Both the position numbers and the translations under genes were made by a program. Positions 1 through 5,111 of a stretch of 5,111 bases of DNA are shown here, in pieces (within the stretch, counting starts at the first letter, position 1; each line of letters opens with the position of its first letter). Below the pieces are notes generated by a model that was given only the letters and a program-made list of their open reading frames with translations, did not search any database and was not told where the DNA came from. Origin of the DNA: an uncultured Kordia sp. (GTDB lineage: Bacteria > Bacteroidota > Bacteroidia > Flavobacteriales > Flavobacteriaceae); assembly GCA_913054565.1 (NCBI GenBank), contig CAJXHW010000156.1, positions 1-5,111 of the forward strand, in the 5' to 3' direction.

Positions 1-92
1 TTATAATTGTATTGATAACAATATTTAGTTTAGGGTTATTAGCGTCAAAAATTGCATCATATAGAATAAGCAAAAAGCTAATTGTTGCTTAA
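1..92 (+). CDS. C-terminal end of an FtsX/LolE-like ABC transporter permease (partial)
   Basis: The 5' part lies outside the window. Reading from base 3, 29 codons run without a stop to TAA at 90-92. The peptide has a hydrophobic stretch (about residues 1-15, IIVLITIFSLG followed by LLA) and then a short basic tail, ASKIASYRISKK, ending LIVA. A last transmembrane helix followed by an ASxxAS-R-SKK tail is what I associate with the cytoplasmic C-terminus of flavobacterial FtsX-like permeases of the lipoprotein-releasing (LolC/LolE) type. Those proteins work with an ATPase to move lipoproteins out of the inner membrane. The gene converges on dusB with only three bases between the two stop codons. 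The reading frame is secure by its end and composition, but the family call rests on a short tail and is tentative. Confidence 0.55.
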   Translation, partial: IIVLITIFSLGLLASKIASYRISKKLIVA

Positions 93-95
93 AAA

Positions 96-1088
96 CTAAT
101 CAAATTGATAGTCTTTAAATCTGACTGCAACGTCATCTAATACATCAAAAACACCTGCGGAGTCATCAGTAGTTACCATTTTAATACGGAAATCTTTAAA
201 GTCTCTTATTCCTTTAAAGTAATTAGTGTAATGACGTCTAGTTTCAAAAACACCTAGTTTTTCACCTTTCCAGTCTATACTCATTTGCAAATGACGTCTG
301 GCAGCACTCACACGTTCTTCCATGGTTGGCAACTTCATATGTTGGCCAGTGTTAAAATAGTGTTTCACCTGATTAAAAAACCATGGGTTTCCAATAGCAG
401 CTCGTCCAATCATACAGCCATCTAAGCCATAATCATCACGCATTCGCATGGCGTCTTCTGGTGTGGTTACATCACCATTTCCAAAAACAGGAATATGCAT
501 ACGCTGGTTGTTTTTTACGTCTGCAATAGGTGCCCAATTGGCATTTCCTTTATACAACTGTGCGCGTGTTCTACCGTGAATTGAAATAGCTTTACAACCA
601 ACGTCTTGTAATCGCTCAGCAACTTCAACAATTTTTATAGAATCCTCATCCCAACCTAATCTGGTTTTAACAGTAATAGGTAGTTTTGTGTGCTTAACCA
701 TAGCTTCAGTTAGTGAAACCATCAAGTCAATATCTTTTAAAATTCCTGCACCCGCACCTTTAGAGACTACTTTCTTTACTGGACAACCAAAATTGATGTC
801 AATAATATCTGGGCCACTCGCTTCAACAATTTCAACAGAACGTAACATAGACTCCAATACGGCGCCAAAAATTTGAATACCTACAGGTCTTTCCTTCTCA
901 TAAATGTCTAACTTCATGGTGCTTTTTGCTGCATCACGAATTAAGCCTTCTGAAGAAATAAATTCTGTATATACCACATCAGCACCTTCTTCTTTGCACA
1001 AGGCTCTAAAAGGAGGGTCGCTCACATCTTCCATTGGCGCAAGTAATAATGGGAAGTCAGGTAATTCTATATCGCCTATTTTAACCAC
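96..1088 (-). CDS. dusB: tRNA-dihydrouridine synthase, DusB type
   Basis: This 330-residue FMN- and NADPH-dependent enzyme reduces specific uridines in the tRNA D-loop to dihydrouridine in the cytoplasm. The TIM-barrel start carries the FMN-site motif APMEDVSDPPFR (residues 17-28). NFGCPVKKV (99-107) holds the catalytic Cys102, the general acid. KTRLGW (141-146), HGRTRAQ (171-177), NGD (204-206) and GRAAIGNPW (228-236) are the conserved FMN/phosphate and tRNA-facing segments. The remaining ~90 residues form the helical tRNA-binding domain. Length is normal for DusB. The start is GTG at 1086-1088. The in-frame codons just upstream hold no ATG, and the N-terminus VKIGDIELPDFPLLLAPM aligns with what I know of flavobacterial DusB. 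The gene lies 65 bases downstream of the smr gene on the same strand and has its own -7 box. The exact uridine target cannot be read from sequence; E. coli DusB modifies U17. Confidence 0.96.
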   Translation of the reverse strand: MVKIGDIELPDFPLLLAPMEDVSDPPFRALCKEEGADVVYTEFISSEGLIRDAAKSTMKLDIYEKERPVGIQIFGAVLESMLRSVEIVEASGPDIIDINFGCPVKKVVSKGAGAGILKDIDLMVSLTEAMVKHTKLPITVKTRLGWDEDSIKIVEVAERLQDVGCKAISIHGRTRAQLYKGNANWAPIADVKNNQRMHIPVFGNGDVTTPEDAMRMRDDYGLDGCMIGRAAIGNPWFFNQVKHYFNTGQHMKLPTMEERVSAARRHLQMSIDWKGEKLGVFETRRHYTNYFKGIRDFKDFRIKMVTTDDSAGVFDVLDDVAVRFKDYQFD

Positions 1089-1105
1089 AAGTTCAAATTT
1101 TGCTG

Positions 1106-1113
1106 CAAAAATA
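1106..1113 (-). promoter_or_regulatory. Putative -7 promoter box for dusB (TATTTTTG)
   Basis: On the minus strand this reads TATTTTTG, an exact match to the Bacteroidota -7 consensus TAnnTTTG. The box ends 17 bases before the GTG start of dusB, so transcription would begin about 10 bases upstream of the start codon. I do not see a TTG -33 element at the usual 17-23 base spacing; the nearest TTG is 28 bases away. It suggests dusB can be transcribed independently of smr. Confidence 0.45.
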
Positions 1114-1153
1114 CAGCTTTTTATAGAAACCTATAATGTCTCAATCTTTTAAA

Positions 1154-1687
1154 TTACAGTTTAGATTGTAAAATCCGTATTTCTGTAGCACCCATACCAT
1201 ATTCTTGATAATCGGCTTCGTAAAAACGGATGTTGTCATAACGGCGTAACATGCTATAAATATCAGCTTTTAGTACACCATCACCTACACCATGCACTAA
1301 CACAACTTTCGGAAATCGTTTCTGAATACTGAAGTCTAATTTGTGTTTTGCGGTATCTAATTGCAAGGATAAAATATCGTAATTACTCATGCCGTGCTTA
1401 GATTTGACAAGTTTTTCAATATGTAAATCGACTACCAATACAAACTCATTAGTATGTTTTTTACCCTTTTTATAGTTTTTTTTTCGCTCTTCCTTTAATG
1501 ATTTGGCATGAGCTAAACCCTTAAAATGATAGGCTTCTGTGCCTATTTTAACCAATTGATGCTCTTGGAAATGTAAGGGGAAACCATCTGTTGTTTCTAT
1601 GGTAACCTGATTGTTTGTTGTGGCAATCACCACACCGTCAATAGTATCGTCTAATACAGAAACTTTGTCGTTTATTTGAAATTTCAT
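1154..1687 (-). CDS. Smr (MutS2 C-terminal type) domain protein with N-terminal KOW-like barrel
   Basis: This 177-residue cytoplasmic protein resembles the C-terminal part of MutS2 without its ATPase. Residues about 1-50 are beta-rich (NDKVSVLDD, DGVVIATTNN, VTIETTDG), like a KOW or Tudor-like small barrel. A lysine-rich linker follows (about 64-78, with EERKKNYKKGKK). The Smr domain spans about 80-177: VDLH (86-89) is the conserved DxH motif, HGVGDGVLK (132-140) is the HGxGxGxLr loop, and GMGATEI (164-170) is the GxGxT motif. Smr domains bind or cut nucleic acid. In E. coli SmrB and eukaryotic relatives they cleave mRNA at collided ribosomes, and in Bacillus MutS2 the KOW and Smr parts engage stalled ribosomes. 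A GTG directly precedes the ATG at 1685-1687; I chose the ATG because it fits the family start MKFQIN. Domain assignment is firm; the substrate is unknown. Confidence 0.9.
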   Translation of the reverse strand: MKFQINDKVSVLDDTIDGVVIATTNNQVTIETTDGFPLHFQEHQLVKIGTEAYHFKGLAHAKSLKEERKKNYKKGKKHTNEFVLVVDLHIEKLVKSKHGMSNYDILSLQLDTAKHKLDFSIQKRFPKVVLVHGVGDGVLKADIYSMLRRYDNIRFYEADYQEYGMGATEIRILQSKL

Positions 1688-1707
1688 CACTTAAATAATT
1701 CGAATAT

Positions 1708-1715
1708 CAAAAATA
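1708..1715 (-). promoter_or_regulatory. Putative -7 promoter box for the smr gene (TATTTTTG)
   Basis: The minus strand reads TATTTTTG, exactly TAnnTTTG, ending 20 bases before the smr ATG. The same eight bases, at almost the same distance from the start codon, precede dusB. No well-spaced TTG -33 element is visible. The box is back to back with the lepA box at 1741-1748, so the two promoters would compete for or share regulation. Confidence 0.5.
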
Positions 1716-1722
1716 GCTCTTT

Positions 1723-1752
1723 TTTGCAAAGGATTTGCACTATATTTGCAAA
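1723..1752. repeat. Two TTTGCAAA palindromes, 22 bp centre to centre
   Basis: The perfect 8-bp palindrome TTTGCAAA occurs at 1723-1730 and again at 1745-1752. A TTTGCA half-copy lies between them at 1734-1739. The centres are 22 bp apart, about two helical turns. The right copy overlaps the end of the lepA -7 box (TATATTTG). TTTGCA commonly follows -7 boxes in this phylum, so part of this pattern may be promoter sequence rather than an operator. Confidence 0.4.
1741..1748 (+). promoter_or_regulatory. Putative -7 promoter box for lepA (TATATTTG)
   Basis: This is an exact TAnnTTTG match 51 bases before the lepA ATG. Transcription would start near 1753-1756 and give a leader of about 45 bases, clearly longer than the leaders inferred for its neighbours. 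A TTTG that could act as a -33 element lies at 1723-1726, but the 14-base spacing is shorter than the usual 17-23. Confidence 0.5.
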
Positions 1753-1799
1753 TTGATGTGTACTTGTAAAAAGTAACACACAGTAACGAAAGACGAGAA

Positions 1800-3596
1800 A
1801 TGAAGCATATTAGAAATTTTTGCATTATTGCACATATTGATCACGGGAAAAGTACTTTAGCCGACAGATTATTGGATTATACAGGCGCAGTAACTGAACG
1901 CGAAAAGCAAAATCAGTTATTGGACAGTATGGATTTAGAGCGTGAGCGTGGTATCACGATTAAATCACACGCCATTCAAATGGAATATATTCATGAAGGG
2001 CAAGAGTATGTGTTAAATTTAATTGATACCCCAGGTCACGTAGATTTTTCTTATGAAGTATCACGATCAATAGCAGCTTGTGAAGGTGCGTTGTTAATTG
2101 TAGATGCTGCACAAAGTATACAGGCGCAAACAATTTCTAATTTATATTTGGCTTTAGAGAATGATTTGGAAATTATTCCTGTATTAAATAAAGTTGATTT
2201 ACCAAGTGCAAACCCAGAAGAAGTAACTGATGATATTGTTGATTTATTAGGCTGTGATCCTGAAGAAGTTATTCATGCTAGTGGAAAAACAGGGTTTGGA
2301 GTAGACAATATTCTTGACGCCATTATAAAACGTATTCCTGCGCCTACTGGAGACCCTGACGCGCCATTACAAGCGTTAATTTTTGACTCTGTTTATAATT
2401 CATTTAGAGGGGTTGAAACATATTTTAGAGTATTAAACGGAACGATTAAAAAGCGTCAGGAAATTAAATTTATCGCAACAGATAATAACTATTTTGCTGA
2501 TGAAATTGGAACTTTAAAATTAACTCAGCACCCAAAACAAGAAATTAAAGCAGGTGATGTTGGATATTTAATTACAGGAATTAAAGAAGCTAAAGAAGTA
2601 AAAGTAGGAGATACAATTACAGATGCTAAAAACCCAACCCAAGAAGCTATTGATGGTTTTGAAGATGTAAAGCCAATGGTATTTGCTGGTATTTATCCTG
2701 TTGATACAGAAGATTATGAAGAGTTGCGTAACTCAATGGAGAAGTTACAGTTGAATGATGCGTCATTAGTATTTCAGCCAGAAAGTTCTGCAGCACTAGG
2801 ATTCGGTTTCCGTTGTGGGTTTTTAGGAATGTTACATATGGAAATTATCCAAGAGCGTTTAGAACGTGAGTTTAATATGACAGTTATAACAACTGTACCC
2901 AATGTATCGTACCACGCATTTACAAAGAAATATATTGACACACCAATTATAGTAAATAACCCAACTGACTTACCAGATCCTTCAGGATTAGACCGTGTTG
3001 AAGAACCGTACATTAAAGCAACAATAATTACAAAGTCCGATTTTGTTGGAAATGTAATGAGTTTGTGTATTGAAAAAAGAGGACAGATTACAAGTCAAAC
3101 CTACTTAACAACTGAGCGTGTTGAGTTGACGTTTGATATGCCTTTAGCAGAAATTGTATTTGATTTTTATGACCGCTTAAAAACGGTATCTAAGGGGTAT
3201 GCATCGTTTGATTATTCACCTATAGGAATGCGTCCGTCTAAACTAGTTCGAGTAGATATTCTGTTAAATGCTCAAGGAGTAGATGCTTTATCAGCATTAA
3301 TTCACTTTGATAGCGCTCACACTATTGGTAAAAAAATGTGTGAAAAATTAAAAGAATTAATCCCACGTCAGCAGTTTGATATTCCTATTCAAGCAGCAAT
3401 AGGGGCTAAAATTATTGCTAGAGAAACAACTAAAGCATTGCGTAAAGATGTTACTGCAAAATGTTATGGTGGAGATATTTCTCGTAAACGTAAGTTATTA
3501 GAAAAACAGAAAAAAGGTAAAAAACGTATGCGTCAAGTTGGTAATGTAGAAATTCCTCAAGAAGCATTTATGGCGGTTTTAAAACTGAACGATTAA
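1800..3596 (+). CDS. lepA: Translation elongation factor 4 (LepA GTPase)
   Basis: This 598-residue protein is close in length to E. coli LepA (599). It is a ribosome-binding translational GTPase related to EF-G, reported to act on stalled or mis-translocated ribosomes and in 30S assembly or initiation. All GTPase motifs are intact: G1 AHIDHGKST (11-19), G2 within ERERGITIKS (47-56), G3 DTPGH (76-80), G4 NKVD (130-133) and G5 SGKTG (161-165). Domain II and EF-G-like domains III and V follow. The LepA-specific C-terminal domain ends with a basic segment (RKRKLLEKQKKGKKRMRQ, then GNVEIPQEAFMAVLK) that reaches into the A-site region. Domain IV of EF-G is absent, as expected. The ATG at 1800 is the family start (MKHIRNFCIIAHIDHGKST). 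No strong Shine-Dalgarno is present, only the A-rich GAAAGACGAGAA. The gene is divergent from smr and is closed by a strong terminator. Confidence 0.98.
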   Translation: MKHIRNFCIIAHIDHGKSTLADRLLDYTGAVTEREKQNQLLDSMDLERERGITIKSHAIQMEYIHEGQEYVLNLIDTPGHVDFSYEVSRSIAACEGALLIVDAAQSIQAQTISNLYLALENDLEIIPVLNKVDLPSANPEEVTDDIVDLLGCDPEEVIHASGKTGFGVDNILDAIIKRIPAPTGDPDAPLQALIFDSVYNSFRGVETYFRVLNGTIKKRQEIKFIATDNNYFADEIGTLKLTQHPKQEIKAGDVGYLITGIKEAKEVKVGDTITDAKNPTQEAIDGFEDVKPMVFAGIYPVDTEDYEELRNSMEKLQLNDASLVFQPESSAALGFGFRCGFLGMLHMEIIQERLEREFNMTVITTVPNVSYHAFTKKYIDTPIIVNNPTDLPDPSGLDRVEEPYIKATIITKSDFVGNVMSLCIEKRGQITSQTYLTTERVELTFDMPLAEIVFDFYDRLKTVSKGYASFDYSPIGMRPSKLVRVDILLNAQGVDALSALIHFDSAHTIGKKMCEKLKELIPRQQFDIPIQAAIGAKIIARETTKALRKDVTAKCYGGDISRKRKLLEKQKKGKKRMRQVGNVEIPQEAFMAVLKLND

Positions 3597-3620
3597 CGCA
3601 TTAGTGAATTTTAAGTGTAT

Positions 3621-3651
3621 AAAGACCAAAACATCTGTTCTGGTCTTTTTT
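3621..3651 (+). terminator. Rho-independent terminator of lepA
   Basis: The left arm AAAGACCAAAAC (3621-3632) pairs with the right arm GTTCTGGTCTTT (3637-3648) across an ATCT loop. This gives 12 positions with a single mismatch. The right arm runs into a six-T tract (3646-3651). It starts 24 bases after the lepA stop. Because the left arm begins with AAA, the hairpin would not be an equally good terminator in the other direction. Confidence 0.85.
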
Positions 3652-3693
3652 ATGTTTAAGATTATTTTGGCATAGTTTAAGCATGTTATTAAT

Positions 3694-3701
3694 TAAATTT
3701 G
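3694..3701 (+). promoter_or_regulatory. Possible -7 promoter box for the small secreted protein (TAAATTTG)
   Basis: TAAATTTG is an exact TAnnTTTG match, with a TTTG at 3666-3669 that could serve as the -33 element (24-base spacer, slightly long). The box ends only five bases before the ATG at 3707. If it is real, the transcript would start at or within a base or two of that ATG and be essentially leaderless, and the upstream ATG at 3683 could not be used from it. Such a box can arise by chance in A+T-rich sequence, so this is tentative. Confidence 0.3.
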
Positions 3702-3706
3702 ATACT

Positions 3707-4123
3707 ATGAATAAAATACTGCTTTTTACAATGAGTGTTTGCGTATCACTTTATGTCAATGCTCAAAAAAATAATGAGAAAATTCTTAGCTCAGTAGTGA
3801 AAATTGAAGTGGCAAATACTGTAGAAATAGATGAGAGTTTATCAATTGAATTGGTTGAGGTACTTTCAGATTCTCGTTGCCCTAAAAACGTACAATGCGT
3901 TTGGGCAGGTGAAGCTATACTTCTTGTCAATATTTATAAATATGGGAAAAAAGTGCAACAAGAAAAAATAACAATTCACCCAACTGCTGTACAGGAAAAT
4001 GTATTACAAATATTATCACCTAAGTTCACTAAAATTACCGCAATAAATTTATGGCCTTATCCAAATGGAGTAGACAACATAGAGTTAAGTAATTATTGTT
4101 TAGAGTTAACAGTATCGCGCTAG
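3707..4123 (+). CDS. Small secreted protein with DSRCP...VQCVWAGEA motif, function unknown
   Basis: I do not know a function for this 138-residue protein. From the ATG at 3707 it begins with a clear Sec signal peptide: MNK, a hydrophobic core ILLFTMSVCVSLY, and a VNA cleavage site after residue 19. An in-frame ATG at 3683 would add eight residues and bury the signal's basic end, so I prefer 3707. Cys12 does not sit in a lipobox, so the product is probably soluble in the periplasm. The mature part looks all-beta. Its hallmark is DSRCP at 55-59 and VQCVWAGEA at 62-70, with Cys58 and Cys64 five residues apart and a third cysteine, Cys131, near the end (NYCLEL). I recall this motif from many short exported hypothetical proteins of diverse bacteria. 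A disulfide or metal site is plausible but unproven. The stop overlaps that of the SCO gene by four bases, tail to tail. Confidence 0.85.
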   Translation: MNKILLFTMSVCVSLYVNAQKNNEKILSSVVKIEVANTVEIDESLSIELVEVLSDSRCPKNVQCVWAGEAILLVNIYKYGKKVQQEKITIHPTAVQENVLQILSPKFTKITAINLWPYPNGVDNIELSNYCLELTVSR

Positions 4124-4800
4124 TTTTTATACTCTTCTTTTAGAAGTGTAATATCTTTTAAAAGACGGTCAATATCCTCATCATCAGTACCATCATAGAG
4201 CCCTCTTATACGTTTTTGTTTGTCAACCAATACAAAGTTTTCTGTATGTACCATACCATAAGCATCGTCTTTTGTAGGATCGTATTTGGCAACTAAATAA
4301 GATTTCCTTGCCAAGTTATAGATCTCTTTTTTGCTACCAGTAACTAAATTCCATTTGTGACTTAACACGCCTTTTTCAACAGCATAACGCTTTAGTTGTG
4401 CTACTGTATCAATTTCAGGGGTTACGGTATGTGATAATAGCATGACATCATCATCTAATAAAATAGCTTTCTGAACCTTCTTCATGTTACTTGTCATTAC
4501 TGGGCAAATAGTGCCACAAGTTGTAAAAAAGAAATCGGCTACATATATTTTATTATCATAATCAGCTTGAGTAATGGTTTTTCCATTTTGATTTGTTAAT
4601 GAAAAATCTGCAATATGATGTTTCTTTTTAATGTGAACAACGTTACTATCGACCAATTCTTGGTTTACATTTTTTCCTGGTGCAAATGTTGGCAATCGTT
4701 TTACAGGTTTTAAAGCGTAATAAAAAAGTGAGAGTATTATTGCTGATAGAAACAGAAAAAAAATGGCAAATTTTTTATAAACTTTAAAGAATTCAAGCAT
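4120..4800 (-). CDS. SCO1/SenC/PrrC family copper chaperone
   Basis: This 226-residue protein has an N-terminal membrane anchor (about residues 11-30, FAIFFLFLSAIILSLFYYAL) after a short cytoplasmic start, and no lipobox. The rest is a periplasmic thioredoxin-like domain. The copper ligands of the family are all present: Cys95 and Cys99 in FFTTCGTICP (91-100) and His185 in VHTENFVLVD (184-193). SCO proteins deliver copper to the CuA site of cytochrome c oxidase subunit II, and some act as thiol reductases on that site. The ADFSLTNQNGKTIT stretch (64-77) and the predicted loop with SHTVTPEIDT (123-132) are typical. No oxidase gene is in the window, so the partner is inferred from the family. 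The ATG at 4798-4800 gives the complete anchor. A -7 box lies 19 bases upstream. The gene is divergent from rseP and overlaps the stop of the small secreted protein gene. Confidence 0.94.
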   Translation of the reverse strand: MLEFFKVYKKFAIFFLFLSAIILSLFYYALKPVKRLPTFAPGKNVNQELVDSNVVHIKKKHHIADFSLTNQNGKTITQADYDNKIYVADFFFTTCGTICPVMTSNMKKVQKAILLDDDVMLLSHTVTPEIDTVAQLKRYAVEKGVLSHKWNLVTGSKKEIYNLARKSYLVAKYDPTKDDAYGMVHTENFVLVDKQKRIRGLYDGTDDEDIDRLLKDITLLKEEYKN

Positions 4801-4819
4801 GGTATTTTATTTGAGATTA

Positions 4820-4827
4820 CAAAGATA
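4820..4827 (-). promoter_or_regulatory. Putative -7 promoter box for the SCO gene (TATCTTTG)
   Basis: The minus strand reads TATCTTTG, exactly TAnnTTTG, ending 19 bases before the SCO start codon. The inferred leader is therefore only about a dozen bases. The nearest upstream TTG on this strand is 28 bases away, too far for a standard -33 element. Confidence 0.5.
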
Positions 4828-4851
4828 AAAAACGTTTCGATGCACTTTGTT

Positions 4852-4864
4852 ATTTCAATGAAAT
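4852..4864. repeat. Short inverted repeat ATTTCA-A-TGAAAT in the SCO/rseP divergent region
   Basis: Two perfect 6-bp arms flank one central base. The site lies about 44 bases upstream of the inferred SCO transcription start and 107 bases before the rseP ATG. It could be an operator shared by the two genes. A palindrome of this size can also occur by chance in such A+T-rich sequence, so only the repeat itself is certain. Confidence 0.3.
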
Positions 4865-4971
4865 TTAAACGCAATAAGGCTAGGAATTGAGTTAAAGCAT
4901 AAACTCTTCTTAATAGCCGTTTTATTTCGCTTAAAAAGCCTATTTTAGCGCGTAAAATATAATTATATCTC

Positions 4972-5111
4972 ATGACATTTACAGAAATATTAATCATGGT
5001 TGCTCAATTTTTATTGAGTTTGTCTTTTCTAATCATCCTTCATGAATGGGGGCATTATTACCCAGCTAAACTATTTAAAAATAAAGTTGAAAAATTTTAC
5101 CTATTCTTTGA
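4972..5111 (+). CDS. rseP: RseP-type site-2 (M50) intramembrane zinc metalloprotease, N-terminal part
   Basis: Only the first 46 codons are present; the gene runs off the right edge. The first transmembrane helix (about residues 5-23) leads into HEWGH at 24-28, the HExxH zinc motif with His24, Glu25 and His28. PAKLFKNKVEKFYLFF (31-46) follows, the stretch that in Bacteroidota RseP comes directly after the active site. RseP cuts transmembrane anti-sigma factors and leftover signal peptides within the inner membrane. The second zinc-ligand region (a later NxxPxxxLDG-type motif) and the PDZ domains would lie outside the window. I chose the ATG at 4972 because it leaves a full-length first helix. 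A second in-frame ATG at 4996 would leave 15 residues before the motif. The usual HELGH is HEWGH here. No Shine-Dalgarno is visible; the 12 bases ATATAATTATAT just before the start form a perfect palindrome. No exact TAnnTTTG box precedes this gene; the closest is TATTTTAG at 4941-4948. Confidence 0.88.
   Translation, partial: MTFTEILIMVAQFLLSLSFLIILHEWGHYYPAKLFKNKVEKFYLFF

Noticed and set aside
99..109. Inverted repeat ATCAA-A-TTGAT at the ftsX-like/dusB convergent end, considered as a terminator
   Set aside because: The stem is five pairs with a one-base loop and no T tract, and it lies within the last codons of dusB.
1115..1135. Small hairpin TTATAG-AAAC-CTATAA between smr and dusB, considered as an smr terminator
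   Set aside because: The stem has only six weak pairs and is not followed by a T tract on the minus strand, so read-through from smr into dusB remains possible.
688..1152. Two plus-strand open frames (688-876 and 904-1152) opposite dusB
   Set aside because: They run antisense through conserved dusB codons, show no protein-like features of their own, and the second extends into the dusB promoter region.
1772..1787. Direct repeat AGTAAC twice, 10 bases apart, in the lepA leader
   Set aside because: Six-base repeats in a 45-base leader are not significant on their own, and no pairing or known motif is formed.
2774..3013. Minus-strand open frame of 79 codons inside lepA
   Set aside because: It is antisense to strongly conserved LepA sequence, and its translation resembles no family I know.
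4130..4150. Hairpin ACTCTTCT-TTT-AGAAGTGT just inside the 3' end of the SCO gene, considered as a terminator for the small secreted protein
   Set aside because: The stem has one mismatch and is A+T-rich. The plus-strand sequence after it is AATATCTTTT, not a T tract, and on the minus strand A residues follow. It also encodes SCO residues, which explains the sequence.
4737..4997. Minus-strand open frame of 86 codons across the SCO/rseP gap
   Set aside because: It overlaps the SCO membrane anchor in another frame and is antisense to the rseP start. Its translation is low-complexity (Phe, Ile and Leu rich), as expected from A+T-rich non-coding DNA.
1..5111. Possibility of a new defence, mobile or biosynthetic system
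   Set aside because: Nearly all the sequence is taken up by genes of recognised families plus one small secreted protein. There are no transposase, integrase, toxin-antitoxin, restriction or CRISPR signatures, and no abrupt change in composition.

Overview
The window looks like ordinary chromosomal DNA from a member of the Bacteroidota, most likely the family Flavobacteriaceae. The evidence is the A+T-rich composition, the lack of clear Shine-Dalgarno sequences, exact TAnnTTTG-type -7 promoter boxes in front of five genes, and protein sequences of flavobacterial type (DusB, LepA, a KOW-like/Smr protein, SCO and RseP). No mobile element, CRISPR array, tRNA, rRNA or phage gene is visible, and I see no new defence or biosynthetic system.

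Layout from left to right. Bases 1-92 (+) are the last 29 codons of a membrane protein that resembles the C-terminus of an FtsX/LolE-type ABC transporter permease. It converges on dusB (96-1088, -), a tRNA-dihydrouridine synthase that starts with GTG. Upstream of dusB and on the same strand is a 177-residue Smr-domain protein (1154-1687, -). It is divergent from lepA (1800-3596, +), which encodes elongation factor 4. The 112-base divergent region holds two back-to-back promoter boxes and two perfect TTTGCAAA palindromes 22 bp apart. A strong intrinsic terminator follows lepA (3621-3651). Next comes a small secreted protein of unknown function with a DSRCP...VQCVWAGEA motif (3707-4123, +). Its stop overlaps tail to tail with the stop of an SCO1/SenC copper-chaperone gene (4120-4800, -). 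The last gene, divergent from SCO, is the start of a site-2 metalloprotease of the RseP type (4972 to the window end, +), with the zinc motif HEWGH.

Functionally, the left two thirds has a translation theme: tRNA modification (DusB), an Smr protein of the kind that acts on nucleic acids or stalled ribosomes, and the ribosomal GTPase LepA. The right third has an envelope theme: a secreted Cys-containing protein, a membrane-anchored copper chaperone and an intramembrane protease. Genes sit on alternating strands, and most appear to have their own promoter. The only likely co-transcribed pair is smr-dusB, and even dusB has its own -7 box. The observations most worth a second look are the smr/lepA divergent control region, the KOW-like plus Smr architecture beside lepA, and the uncharacterised secreted protein.
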